Positions 1-8,619 of a DNA stretch of 54,237 nucleotides are shown piece after piece. The stretch lies in assembly GCA_001567305.1 (NCBI GenBank), contig JYPD01000010.1, positions 1-54,237 on the forward strand, given 5' to 3'. The position numbers and the translations under genes were made by a program. The notes under the pieces were generated by a model. The model saw nothing but the letters and a program-made list of their open reading frames with translations. It was not told the origin of the DNA and ran no database searches. This stretch comes from a candidate division WS6 bacterium OLB21 (GTDB lineage: Bacteria; Patescibacteriota; Dojkabacteria; B142; OLB20). Position 1 is the first letter of the stretch, and each line of letters starts with the position of its first letter.

Positions 1-966
1 TTGTCAGACTGCAGGATCAATTCCTAGCAATGTTTTCTCGGATAGATTAAGGTCAGACGGTGAGATTGAACAATCTACACTCCTAAGAACAATAACCGAG
101 TCTGTAGTACCGCTTGTTCTCGTTTCATCTGCATTCGCTCTTCTTGCCGCCAATACTATTGCTTATCCACAGGTCGGTTTGTACGCACTTGCTTGGATTA
201 AAGATAGAAAACGCTACTTACCTTGGGGTATTGTCTACGACTCAAGAAATAAAAAACCAATTCCGTTTGCTGTCGTTCGGCTTTATCAGGAAGGAATGCT
301 AGTAGTTGAAAGACTAACTGATATGTCAGGAAGATATGGAATGGTGGCTGATCCAGGTAGTTATAATCTGGTTGTCGAGCATACAGACTATGCTCGTATT
401 GCCAGGAAGCTGGAAATTACAGAAGAAGATTCAACAGTTAGTGAAGATTTCGCTCTAAGTATCGGCGAAAATAGCTCTGCCGCAACAAGAACTAAACTAA
501 GAGAGGTCTTAAGAACCATTAATAACCTTGTGGTTTTATATCGGATTTGTGTTTGCGATTGTGATCACAGTCATCTCTCCTGTACTGATTAATTTCTTGG
601 TTGTTGGCATTTTATATTGTTCAGTTTGTTATTGTTGCGATTCTGGAAAATCTATCTAAGCGAAGATGGGGATACATATTTGATTATCAAAGCAAAAGTA
701 GGATTCCTAGAGCCTTTGTGCGCTTGTTTAGCGTTGCTGAAGAAAGACAAATTGATGTTCAAATCGCGGATGATCAAGGAAGGTATGGATTCTCTGCGGA
801 ACCGGGGGAATACAGAATCAAGGTTGATGCAGACAACTATCAGATGGCAGGAATCAAAGACGGTTTTCTTAGGGTTAGTATCGATAAGGCCGAGAAACTA
901 AACAAGAATATTGCTATGGAAAGATCTTTGCAGAAAGGTGCAAGCAAAGGTTTCCTTTCTACCTAG
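1..966 (+). CDS. Membrane protein with carboxypeptidase-regulatory-like repeats (5' partial, frameshifted)
   Basis: The reading frame is open from the window edge, so the start lies upstream. The visible part holds a hydrophobic stretch (about 107-172), a soluble domain (about 215-470), two more hydrophobic segments (about 525-650) and a second soluble domain (about 660-930). Both soluble domains open with the same pattern, W-G-x-x-x-D-x(3)-K-x-x-I-P-x-A-x-V-R-L, and carry S/G-R-Y-G followed by P-G-x-Y. This is typical of carboxypeptidase regulatory-like (Ig-like beta sandwich) folds, here repeated between membrane spans. The frame changes near 535 and near 616, probably sequencing indels, because the protein pattern continues across both. 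It meets the minus-strand neighbour tail to tail with a 4-base overlap. Function is unknown; a cell-surface or envelope role is inferred. Confidence 0.6.
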
Positions 967-1607
967 CTGTAAAATAAGGCAACTTGATTAGTGAAGGCTG
1001 AGTGTTTCTTTAGAATTGGCTTCCATGCAGCTTGATTACTGGCAACCAAATCAAGGCTAAATTCGGCTTGTGGTCTTCTGTAGAACTCGACAATTCTCAG
1101 CTCTTTATCGTTCTCGGAATCCGTGAAATCAGGGTGACCTTTATAACCGTAGTCAGGGAAGTCAGGATTATCGATTTTTACAAAATGACCAAAACCAGCA
1201 ATAACAGCCATTCTTGCCGTCCAGGAATGAGGCATATTTCTAGCTAAAACCCTTTTGTTATCCGAGTATAAATTATAGCTACTTGTGCCTTCTAACCATC
1301 TTCCCTGTATTACGCTTAATTGATAATTTGGTAAGAAATGTAACATCGAAGATCTAAATAACTCACCGGCTTTTAAGTCACATACAGATATGTTTGGATT
1401 GTCGGGATTTCTTGTGGATACATCTATACGGAGTCTTGATTTACCTTCAACCCAGAAATGCGCATGATAAGGTATACCAAGGACTTCTTGTTGAAAACAG
1501 ACATCATCGCTTGTGATCGTGTATTTTATAGAACCACGCTCAGATCCGTACTCGCCAGAATATCTGTTATTCCCAATGATTGTATAGAAAGGATCGGAAT
1601 TAATCAC
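963..1607 (-). CDS. Hypothetical protein, 214 aa
   Basis: Intact frame starting ATG at 1607 and ending TAG at 965-963. I do not recognise the family. The protein is soluble-looking, with no clear membrane segment or signal peptide, and is rich in aromatic residues and histidine. Its N-terminal third resembles a beta-rich fold, with alternating short strands and turns (G-N-N-R-Y-S-G-E-Y-G). It diverges from the csoR-like gene at 1695 across an 87-base spacer that holds the regulator's promoter and operator, and it overlaps the preceding plus-strand gene by 4 bases at its 3' end. Codon use matches the neighbours. No function is assigned. Confidence 0.5.
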   Translation of the reverse strand: MINSDPFYTIIGNNRYSGEYGSERGSIKYTITSDDVCFQQEVLGIPYHAHFWVEGKSRLRIDVSTRNPDNPNISVCDLKAGELFRSSMLHFLPNYQLSVIQGRWLEGTSSYNLYSDNKRVLARNMPHSWTARMAVIAGFGHFVKIDNPDFPDYGYKGHPDFTDSENDKELRIVEFYRRPQAEFSLDLVASNQAAWKPILKKHSAFTNQVALFYS

Positions 1608-1658
1608 GATTAAGCCTGTATGTAGTGATTATATAACAAAAGGATGCTTCGACAAAAC

Positions 1659-1688
1659 TTTACACCCCCTAGGGGTATATGATATTAT
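1659..1688 (+). promoter_or_regulatory. Promoter with CsoR-type operator in the spacer
   Basis: A -35-like TTTACA (1659-1664) is separated by 18 bases from TATTAT (1683-1688). The spacer contains the G/C-tract palindrome ACCCCCTAGGGGT (within 1661-1679), the kind of site bound by CsoR/RcnR-family repressors. The ATG of the csoR-like gene is at 1695, about where transcription should start, so the mRNA may be leaderless. Confidence 0.6.
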
Positions 1689-1694
1689 TTATTT

Positions 1695-1931
1695 ATGAAA
1701 AGCACAGAAAAACGGATAAACATCATTACTGGACAACTTGAAGGCATTAAAAAGATGATCGATGAAGGAAAAGATCCTTTATCTGTGTTAACTCAATTTA
1801 AAGCAGCAAGGTCAGCTTTAGATTCATGTATGAGTTCGTATATTAACGAGCATTTTTGGCAGATTCTTGAATCTTGCGATGATAAAGAAGCAACATGCAA
1901 ACGCTTTCTTGAGGAATTAATTATTTCTTAA
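1695..1931 (+). CDS. CsoR/FrmR-family (DUF156) transcriptional regulator lacking the Cu ligands
   Basis: The 78-residue all-helical protein has the family's length and pattern: R-I-x-x-I-x-G-Q-L-E-G-I at the N terminus, Q-x-x-A-A-R-S-A-L in the middle and E-H-x(3)-I after it. Canonical CsoR binds Cu(I) through Cys-His-Cys. Aligned to that pattern, the first Cys is Pro28, the His is kept (His53) and the second Cys is Ile57. Three other cysteines are present (45, 61, 68). It probably represses its own promoter through the palindrome at 1661-1679. It is followed after 17 bases by thioredoxin and then by thioredoxin reductase, so a thiol or redox signal is a reasonable inference, not shown. A canonical paralogue is encoded at 32667. 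Confidence 0.8.
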   Translation: MKSTEKRINIITGQLEGIKKMIDEGKDPLSVLTQFKAARSALDSCMSSYINEHFWQILESCDDKEATCKRFLEELIIS

Positions 1932-1948
1932 TTATTATTACAAAGCCT

Positions 1949-2290
1949 ATGGCATCCACAGTAGTTGTTGATGAAAAGAATTTTAGTTCTGCTGTTCTTA
2001 AGGCAGACAAACCGGTGTTGGTTGATTTTTGGGCTAGCTGGTGCCAGCCGTGTTTAATGATGGAACCAGTTCTTGAAGAGCTAGCAGACGAAATGAAAGA
2101 AGATCTTATAATTGCAAAGCTGAATACTGAATCACCTGAAAGAGGTATGCTAGCATCACTTTATAATGTAATGAGTATTCCTAACATGAAACTCTTTAAA
2201 GATGGTAAAGTTATTTCAGAATTTGTTGGTTTTCGTCCCAAACCTGTTCTAAAAAAAGAATTAGAAGAGGCCCTGAAATCAACGAAATAA
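1949..2290 (+). CDS. trxA: Thioredoxin
   Basis: This 113-residue protein is full length for thioredoxin. The redox active site is W-C-Q-P-C at residues 31-35, where the usual sequence is W-C-G-P-C, so Gly is replaced by Gln. The cis-proline loop S-I-P-N and the downstream F-K-D-G-K turn are also present. It reduces protein disulfides in the cytoplasm and would be recycled by the thioredoxin reductase encoded 27 bases downstream. Together with the CsoR-like regulator upstream these genes form a likely three-gene operon. There is no Shine-Dalgarno sequence; the start is preceded by an A/T-rich spacer. Confidence 0.93.
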   Translation: MASTVVVDEKNFSSAVLKADKPVLVDFWASWCQPCLMMEPVLEELADEMKEDLIIAKLNTESPERGMLASLYNVMSIPNMKLFKDGKVISEFVGFRPKPVLKKELEEALKSTK

Positions 2291-2317
2291 TTTAGCTCAA
2301 TTATTATTATTTTGCTG

Positions 2318-3247
2318 ATGGCAGACATTCATAATGTTGTTATTATTGGTTCCGGACCAGCAGGCCTAACGGCTGCTATTTATCTTGCTCGTGCCAATCT
2401 AAAGCCTGTTGTAATCGCTGGTCTTGAATTTGGTGGACAACTTATGAATACAACCGAGGTTGAGAATTTTCCGGGTTTTCCTGAAGGTATTATGGGTCCA
2501 GAATTAATGCAAAAGATGCTCAAGCAAGCCGAACGCTTCGGCGCAGAAATCAAATTCATAAATGCCGATAAGGTGGATTTTTCATCTGACGAAAAGAAGG
2601 TATATTCCGGAGAACAAGTATTTAATGCCAGATCAATTGTGTTGGCAACAGGTGCTTCACCAAAAAAATTAAATTTAGAAAGTGAATCCAAGTACTGGGG
2701 TAAAGGCGTTTCAAGCTGTGCAACCTGTGACGGAGCTTTCTATAAAGGTAAAGTTGTAGCAGTAGTAGGTGGTGGTGATAGCGCTATGGAAGAAGCACTT
2801 TTCTTAACCAGATTTGCCTCAAAGGTTTATGTCATTCATCGCCGTAACGAATTTAGAGCCTCGCAAATCATGCAAGATAGAGTCCTTAAGCACGAAAAAA
2901 TTGAACCTATTTGGGATTCAGAGGTAGTCGAGGTTCTTGGAAATGAAAACATTGTAACAGGTCTTCGCCTAAAGAATATCCAGACATCTAAGGAGTCAGA
3001 ATTGTCCGTAGATGGAATGTTTCTTGGTATAGGTCATATTCCTACAACATCATTTTTGCAGGGTTCTGTGGATTTAGATGAACAAGGCTACATAAAAGTC
3101 TCCGATAATACCCATACCAACATAGAAGGAGTATTTGTGGCTGGAGATGTCCACGACCATAAATACAGACAAGCGATTACTGCGGCAGGTATGGGTTGTA
3201 TGGCAGCATTAGATGTTGAGAAATGGCTAGAATCTAAAGGCTATTAA
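2318..3247 (+). CDS. trxB: Thioredoxin reductase (NADPH, FAD)
   Basis: Flavoprotein disulfide reductase of the low-molecular-weight bacterial type. It has the FAD-binding G-S-G-P-A-G near the N terminus, the redox pair C-A-T-C-D-G near residue 135, the NADPH-binding G-G-G-D-S-A with the downstream H-R-R pair, and the C-terminal G-D-V-H-D FAD motif. An in-frame TTG lies two codons upstream; I prefer the ATG at 2318. It should transfer electrons from NADPH to the thioredoxin encoded just upstream. Its 3' end overlaps the convergent Nudix gene by 14 bases. The G-D motif is followed by K-Y-R-Q-A, the usual FAD-contacting end of the enzyme. Confidence 0.95.
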   Translation: MADIHNVVIIGSGPAGLTAAIYLARANLKPVVIAGLEFGGQLMNTTEVENFPGFPEGIMGPELMQKMLKQAERFGAEIKFINADKVDFSSDEKKVYSGEQVFNARSIVLATGASPKKLNLESESKYWGKGVSSCATCDGAFYKGKVVAVVGGGDSAMEEALFLTRFASKVYVIHRRNEFRASQIMQDRVLKHEKIEPIWDSEVVEVLGNENIVTGLRLKNIQTSKESELSVDGMFLGIGHIPTTSFLQGSVDLDEQGYIKVSDNTHTNIEGVFVAGDVHDHKYRQAITAAGMGCMAALDVEKWLESKGY

Positions 3248-3740
3248 TTAGTCCATTCATTGCTTCGGCAATGATGCTAGTGTCTCTTCTTATAACGAAA
3301 TCAATTTCTTGGTAATTTGATTTACTATTATTGATAAGTTCTAGTGCTTTTGCGGGGCTTACCCATAATAGTTCAAAACCATCAGTTTGTTCAGCTTTTG
3401 TGAAGTTTGTTTTCTTGATTTCACCCGATACAACACCGGTAAAACAGTATGAGGTTTGTATTAGTTTGACTCTACTTCTAACCTCATGAACATAGCCAAG
3501 TATAAAAACTTCATCGATTTTGCAGCCTGTTTCTTCGAGTATTTCTCTTGAGATCGCTTCGATCAATGACTCTTCAGATTCAAGGCCTCCTCCGGGAAGT
3601 TTATAATAGCCTTGGTTTTTTACATGCATTAGTGCCATGTCTCCGTTCTTATTTAAGATGATACCTCGTACCGATACTCGAAATACTGCATCTAATAATT
3701 GATCATCTGCAGAATCGGAAATGCTTGTAATTAATTTCAT
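3234..3740 (-). CDS. Nudix hydrolase
   Basis: A 168-residue protein with a complete Nudix box: G-G-G-L-E-S-E-E-S, then seven residues, then R-E-I-L-E-E-T-G. The glutamates of R-E-x-x-E-E bind the catalytic divalent metal. The strand before the box (Y-Y-K-L-P) is typical of the NTP pyrophosphohydrolase subgroup. It hydrolyses a nucleoside diphosphate linked to another moiety, but the substrate cannot be told from sequence. The gene is convergent with trxB and lies just downstream of the minus-strand membrane protein genes' 3' side, with its own ATG at 3740. A housecleaning role is an inference. Confidence 0.85.
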   Translation of the reverse strand: MKLITSISDSADDQLLDAVFRVSVRGIILNKNGDMALMHVKNQGYYKLPGGGLESEESLIEAISREILEETGCKIDEVFILGYVHEVRSRVKLIQTSYCFTGVVSGEIKKTNFTKAEQTDGFELLWVSPAKALELINNSKSNYQEIDFVIRRDTSIIAEAMNGLINSL

Positions 3741-3759
3741 AAGGTTACTTTTAACATTT

Positions 3760-4904
3760 TTATCTACCTAATTTGGGGGCAATATCAATTTCTGGCAAGG
3801 AGGATCCAATGGTTTCAGATATCCTTTTTTCACTTTCTGTTTTTGGAATTGCTTTGGCCGTTATATATAATAGGCTCGAAACCAATATTACCGCACCTCC
3901 GGAGTATAACATCATCTCAAATAAGAGTTCAAAAAGTCTTTTTAGAAACAAAGCTATGGCAGCAGACATTTCTGTTGATAGGGCAGACTGTTGAAGTATA
4001 TCCGGAAGAAACAAATTAATTATTAACTGAGGCGAATTACTTCCAAGAAAGCCTATTGCAAAAACTACAACCCCAGTAACGATGAAAAAGCCGGCGAAAG
4101 TTGATAAGGCATTTCTGATGCTAAATGAACCTAAGAATATTGTTAAGACTAGGATTGAAATTGCAGCTACAATTAGGCAGATACCAAGAATCAAAGATGA
4201 GGTTGCGGCATCCTTTAAGGCCATGATCGAACTTAATAGGCTGTCTCTAGTTTCTTCTTGTTGCGCATCGAGAATTTGCAGAAAATACACTTCCGAAGTA
4301 AGATCTCGGGTAGTTCAAGATTGTTGAAAAAACCTTATTGTTATTATAGTTGCTACTTTGAAGTGTATCTAGATACGAGGTGATTTGGTTTTGTATTAAC
4401 TGTTGTCCTGGAGCAGTGAGCTCTTCTCTGCAGATAGGAAATATCTTATTCTTCTCAATTGTTTCGTCAGTGCATACGGGTAATTCTCTGCTATAGCGTG
4501 CAATCTGATCAAAGGTGATCATACTAAGATCAAGCTCTTTGATTTCTTTGTCTATTAGTTGGTCAGGAATATAAAATCCGTAGTTCATTGTTTTTGCCAT
4601 TAATCCAGTCAAATAGTCTATCCACATTTTCTTCTGCAGCTTCTACGGTAATAGTAGGAAAGTCTATCAGAGAAACGATATACTCAGCAAAAGATGTTTC
4701 AAGAGCTTCTTCACCAATGGTGTCAATAATAAATTGGTCTTCAATTGAAAGGCGGATTTCTTTATAGATTCCCGAAGGTGCAAGTGATCTCTTGTATGTC
4801 GCACTGTCAAGGGCGCGCAATCTAAAAGTAAGAATGCTAATACCAGTTGTGGCAAGAAGAAGTGCCAGAAACAGGAGGACTAGACGAATGCTTTTACTTA
4901 TCAC
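3760..4904 (-). CDS. Membrane protein, paralogue B of a tandem pair (frameshifted)
   Basis: The joined product starts at ATG 4904. It has one N-terminal membrane helix, then a Y-K-R-S-L-A-P-S-G-I-Y element, an extracytoplasmic region of roughly 200 residues with cysteines (V-C-T-D and I-C-R-E), and three C-terminal membrane helices. The architecture and the Y-K-x-S-L...G-I-Y element match the upstream neighbour, so the two are tandem duplicates. Frame changes near 4593, 4333 and 4305 interrupt it; the first two sit at homopolymer runs and are probably sequencing errors. The start overlaps the neighbour's end by 11 bases, which suggests coupled translation. The family is unrecognised; a structural or transport role in the membrane is possible. 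Confidence 0.55.
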
Positions 4905-5965
4905 TTTTTATATTTGCGTTAATAAATAATAAAGCTATTCGAAGTAGAATGGTAAACAATAACATTGTAATACCAATATAGAGAGGTGGCTCTAATAGTC
5001 CTTTTATAAAATGTGTAGCAAGAATTGATACTCCATAAGGCTCGCTAATCAATTGCGATACGACATCTTCGGCAATTAATCTGGGTATCAATGCTGCTAA
5101 AGTTAATAATAGCGCAGTAAAAAATGAGATCGAGCTTAATGTGGCTACAAGTACTCGCAAGTTAAAATCCTTCTGTGATAAGGCAATAATGGTAAAGAAA
5201 ACCGATGCCAAAATTAATAACAATGGAATAATTACTCGAAAAGAGAAAATCGCTCTCGTCAGGTCTAATGAGTCTCTAATTTGTGCTAATTGTGATTCGT
5301 CTCTAATTAGTAATGCGATTGGTGTGTTTTCGTTTAGGTCGCCAAGACCAGATTCATCTAATATCGTTGCAAGTAAGTTTTCATTATCAAGTGTAGTAAC
5401 TGCCTTTTGCTCAATTGCATTTAGAATATCTTCTCTAAGTTTTTGATCAGAGGGTAGGCATGAAGGTATAAGCAACTGTTCTCGATTACTAAAGTCTTCA
5501 ATAATTATTTTTTCCTGAGTTACTGTACAGGCTTCAAGCATAACGAATTCCCTCTCTATAGCCTGAAGAAAACCCTTGGCAATTTCTGAAGAGTTGTAGT
5601 TGGATTGAAGTCTTTCTTTTGGGAAATAGAATTCAAGTGACTCGCTTCTAGAATCAATGAATGATAACGCCCTCTCAATATTTTCTTCTGCTATTTCTTT
5701 AGCGATATCATCGAATTCAATACTTCTGATTATTGGTCGAAGCAGAACGAAAGCGCTACTATCTTGTTGCTCTTTATCTAACTGTGACAGAAGCCGAGCT
5801 TGAATCTGTGAATCGATTTGATAATAGATGCCACTTGTTTTCTAATGACTGTTTGTAAAGATTTGGATTTAACAGCTGTTGTGATACGGTTAAAAGAAAC
5901 AGTCCGAAGAAAGCTGAAGCCACGGCCATGGCGCAAAAGACTGTTTTAATGATAGATGAAACCAT
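4894..5965 (-). CDS. Membrane protein, paralogue A of a tandem pair (frameshifted)
   Basis: The product begins at ATG 5965 with one membrane helix followed by N-P-N-L-Y-K-Q-S-L-E-N-K. The frame changes near 5841 and resumes with T-S-G-I-Y-Y-Q-I, giving the same element as paralogue B. An extracytoplasmic region of about 200 residues follows, then three C-terminal membrane helices (about residues 235-335). The stop is at 4896-4894, inside the start region of paralogue B. The single frameshift is at a short A run and is probably an error. I do not recognise a named family. The shared topology (one helix, soluble region, three helices) is the best description available. Confidence 0.55.
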
Positions 5966-6017
5966 CTGATGGTATTTTGCTAAAGTTTAGCTTAAGCAGT
6001 AGGATCGTGCAACAATT

Positions 6018-6839
6018 CTATACCGCCATTGGTGCCTTTAAGGCAGAGTCGTGTTTGTAATCAATGAGTTCAATATCGTCTTTCGTAAATTTATTAATAT
6101 CATTGATCTTCGGATTAAGCTTTAATACTGGTAATGGATGAGGTTTTCGCTTGAGTTGTTCTTCTACTTGACTGAAATGATTTTGGTAGATGTGTGTATC
6201 ACCCATTACATGAATAAATTCACCTGCTTTTAGATTAGTAACTTGTGCAACCATATGTGTTAAAAGCGCATAGGAGGAGATATTGAAAGGTACTCCTAAG
6301 AACATGTCACAACTTCTTTGATACATTTGCAAAGACAACCGATCGTTGTCTACATAAAATTGAAACATGATATGGCATGGAGGTAAGGCCATTTGATCGA
6401 GCTCTCCGGGGTTCCATGCTGAGACAATGATTCTTCTATCAAAAGGATCTTCTTTGATTTTGCGAATCGCTTCGGCAAGCTGATCTATAGTTCTGCCGTC
6501 GGGGGCATTCCAGCTTCTCCATTGAACTCCGTAAACTCTTCCAAGGTCTCCTGGGAACTTTGCTTTGGGTTTCCAGTAATCAGCCTCTGCATTTGCATCC
6601 CAGATATGTGTTCCAAGTTTATTCAATTCATTATTATCTGAACTACCAGAAATGAACCATAAAAGCTCGGCAACAATTGAATTGAAATTTACTTTTTTTG
6701 TGGTGACAATTGGAAATCCTTGAGAGAGATCGTAGCGGATTTGCATGCCAAAAACTGACCTAGTGCCGACTCCGGTTCGATCTTTTCTATCCTTACCATT
6801 TTCATACACATATTTTAGGGCTTCGAGGTATTGCTTCAT
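6018..6839 (-). CDS. thyA: Thymidylate synthase
   Basis: This 273-residue protein is close to the usual ThyA length. The catalytic cysteine lies in L-P-P-C-H; the phosphate-binding arginines are seen in D-R-T-G-V-G-T, F-D-R-R-I and Q-R-S-C-D; N-I-S-S-Y-A and D-T-H-I-Y are also intact. It methylates dUMP to dTMP using methylene-tetrahydrofolate and releases dihydrofolate. I chose the ATG at 6839 because M-K-Q-Y-L matches the family's N terminus; the frame is open further upstream. Nearby genes supply its substrate (dCMP deaminase, dcd), recycle its cofactor (DHFR) and use its product (tmk), so the block is a dTTP pathway. Confidence 0.96.
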   Translation of the reverse strand: MKQYLEALKYVYENGKDRKDRTGVGTRSVFGMQIRYDLSQGFPIVTTKKVNFNSIVAELLWFISGSSDNNELNKLGTHIWDANAEADYWKPKAKFPGDLGRVYGVQWRSWNAPDGRTIDQLAEAIRKIKEDPFDRRIIVSAWNPGELDQMALPPCHIMFQFYVDNDRLSLQMYQRSCDMFLGVPFNISSYALLTHMVAQVTNLKAGEFIHVMGDTHIYQNHFSQVEEQLKRKPHPLPVLKLNPKINDINKFTKDDIELIDYKHDSALKAPMAV

Positions 6840-6852
6840 ATTATAAATAATT

Positions 6853-7347
6853 TTACTTATTTGAATATTGTTCTTCGCTGTCGTTGAGAACGACAAGCTC
6901 AACATTAGCCATTTTAAAAATCTCTCGACTTCGTTGTGCTCTATGGTAGAGATTGTTACAAACTACTCTAATTATTCCAGCGTTGATTATTAGTTTTGCA
7001 CATGTGTAACAAGGCTCCATTTGGCAGTACACTGTTGCACCGTTTATGGCGATTCCTTCTCTGGCGGCATTAACAATAGCATTCTGTTCTGCGTGTGTGG
7101 TGCGAATACAGTGATTGGAAACTGATCCGTCTTCGTTGGTGACCTGATGCATTTCGTGTCCCACTTCGTCGCAATGAGGAAGACCAGCAGGGGCACCGAC
7201 ATAGCCAGTTGAAAGGATTCGTTTATCTCTGACGATGATTGATCCGCTGTAACCTCGATCACAGGTTGCCCGGGTGCTTACAGTTGCAAGAATTTGCATA
7301 AAATACTCATCCCAGTTGGGTCTGGTTCTTTGGCTTTTCTTGTTCAT
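6853..7347 (-). CDS. dCMP (deoxycytidylate) deaminase, ComEB-like
   Basis: Zinc-dependent deaminase of the cytidine/deoxycytidylate family. The catalytic H-A-E is followed downstream by P-C-Y-T-C, which supplies the zinc-binding histidine and two cysteines and the proton-shuttling glutamate. Extra Cys/His residues in the first half (C-D-R-G, H-C-D-E, H-E-M-H) match the dCMP deaminase subgroup. It converts dCMP to dUMP, feeding thyA, which starts 13 bases downstream on the same strand. The start at 7347 (M-N-K-K-S) is preferred over an upstream in-frame ATG at 7386. The gene diverges from DHFR at 7427. Confidence 0.92.
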   Translation of the reverse strand: MNKKSQRTRPNWDEYFMQILATVSTRATCDRGYSGSIIVRDKRILSTGYVGAPAGLPHCDEVGHEMHQVTNEDGSVSNHCIRTTHAEQNAIVNAAREGIAINGATVYCQMEPCYTCAKLIINAGIIRVVCNNLYHRAQRSREIFKMANVELVVLNDSEEQYSNK

Positions 7348-7426
7348 GATGCGTAAAATATAGCAGTTATGATTTACCTTCGGCAATAATTATATGTATA
7401 TTGTTCTTAATTAATTCTTTTGACTT

Positions 7427-7969
7427 ATGAAACCCAAATTAATAATGATTATGGTTTGTAGCCTTGACGGAGTGATCGCAACAGATAAGAACACAGACAG
7501 CTTCTCTTGGAATTCTCCGGAAGATAAATCGCACTTTCGCAAGCTCACAAAAGAAATTGGTACTGTTATCATGGGCAGTAAAACTTTTCAAGAGGTGGGC
7601 ATGACTCCTTTAAAAGGAAGGAAGAATATTATAGTTACATCCAGGCCAGATGATTACAAAGTGACAGAAGATACATTTTTTATATCTGGAAACGCAGAAG
7701 ATGTCGTCTCCTATTTACAGATTAACGGAATTAAAACCGCAGCTGTAGTGGGTGGTTCATCCGTTAACTCCCAGTTCTTGCAAGCGGGATTAATCGATGA
7801 GTTGTATATAACCGTTGAACCAATACTTTTTGGAAAAGGTCTCCATCTTGCGGAGTCGATTTCAGACCAAGTTAACCTGCAACTAATTGATTCTCAGAAA
7901 CTCAACGAGCAAGGAACAATGCTTTTACATTATCAGGTGCTAAACAATCATGATTCTAAGCAAAACTGA
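7427..7969 (+). CDS. folA: Dihydrofolate reductase-like protein
   Basis: A 180-residue protein with the DHFR/RibD C-terminal fold. The N-terminal strand I-M-V-C-S-L-D-G-V-I-A is followed by W-N-S-P-E-D, where the acidic residue takes the place of the catalytic aspartate. The T-V-I-M-G-S-K-T-F and V-V-G-G-S-S motifs bind NADPH. It should reduce dihydrofolate made by thyA back to tetrahydrofolate. A RibD-type reductase is the alternative, but the thymidylate context favours DHFR. The last 20 bases overlap dcd, so the two are probably translationally coupled. No frameshift was seen. Confidence 0.8.
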   Translation: MKPKLIMIMVCSLDGVIATDKNTDSFSWNSPEDKSHFRKLTKEIGTVIMGSKTFQEVGMTPLKGRKNIIVTSRPDDYKVTEDTFFISGNAEDVVSYLQINGIKTAAVVGGSSVNSQFLQAGLIDELYITVEPILFGKGLHLAESISDQVNLQLIDSQKLNEQGTMLLHYQVLNNHDSKQN

Positions 7970-8612
7970 TATCTTGTCGCGGCTCAAAGAAGGCGAAATT
8001 ACTTTCAGTCCTGCCTTAGATGGCTTTCAGTTGCAACCACATGCGGTAGATTTAAGACTTGGGACTGAATTTCACATTCCTAAAACTTGGGAAATTACAA
8101 AGTACGGGAGACAAGCAATCTCTATTGATCCTCTTGATTCGCAGAAGAAAAAAAATTTTGAAAAGGTCGAGTTGAAAATGGGACAGTTTTTTGAACTATT
8201 GCCCAAAGAAGCTGTAATTGGAACAACTTATGAACAAATTGGATTGCACGCTAAAGACATTATGTGTGTTCTCTATCCAAGATCTTCCATTAACAGAAGG
8301 GGGCTAAGTGTTGCTTTGTCTGGGATTGTCGATGTCGGCTACACTGGTCATCTAATGATTCCGATAGTCAATAATACAGATCAACAAATTATCAGAATTT
8401 ATCCCGGGGAAAGGGTCTGTCAGCTCGTTTTCCACGAGATCAGTTCTTCACTTACTACAGAAGAAGCCTTATTGCACGGGCTTACTCAGCCCAAGTACAA
8501 CAAGGCAGTGAAGGGTTTCATTGCGGGAAAGTCAGATGGAAGGGCAGAAATTGATCTGATAAAAGCCGGAAAAATCACCTTACTAAAGAAAAAATTCAGC
8601 ATCAAATACTAA
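7950..8612 (+). CDS. dcd: dCTP deaminase
   Basis: The trimeric dUTPase/dCTP deaminase fold is visible. The motif P-R-S-S-I-N-R-R-G-L carries the catalytic serine and arginine pair, and D-V-G-Y-T-G-H and G-E-R-V-C-Q-L-V-F follow in the expected order. The N terminus (M-I-L-S-K-T-D-I) is typical of Dcd. It deaminates dCTP to dUTP; whether it also hydrolyses dUTP, as bifunctional enzymes do, cannot be read safely. At 220 residues it is longer than the E. coli enzyme because of a C-terminal extension with several lysines. It overlaps folA by 20 bases and is followed by a Nudix gene 7 bases downstream. Confidence 0.88.
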   Translation: MILSKTDILSRLKEGEITFSPALDGFQLQPHAVDLRLGTEFHIPKTWEITKYGRQAISIDPLDSQKKKNFEKVELKMGQFFELLPKEAVIGTTYEQIGLHAKDIMCVLYPRSSINRRGLSVALSGIVDVGYTGHLMIPIVNNTDQQIIRIYPGERVCQLVFHEISSSLTTEEALLHGLTQPKYNKAVKGFIAGKSDGRAEIDLIKAGKITLLKKKFSIKY

Positions 8613-8619
8613 TATTGAT

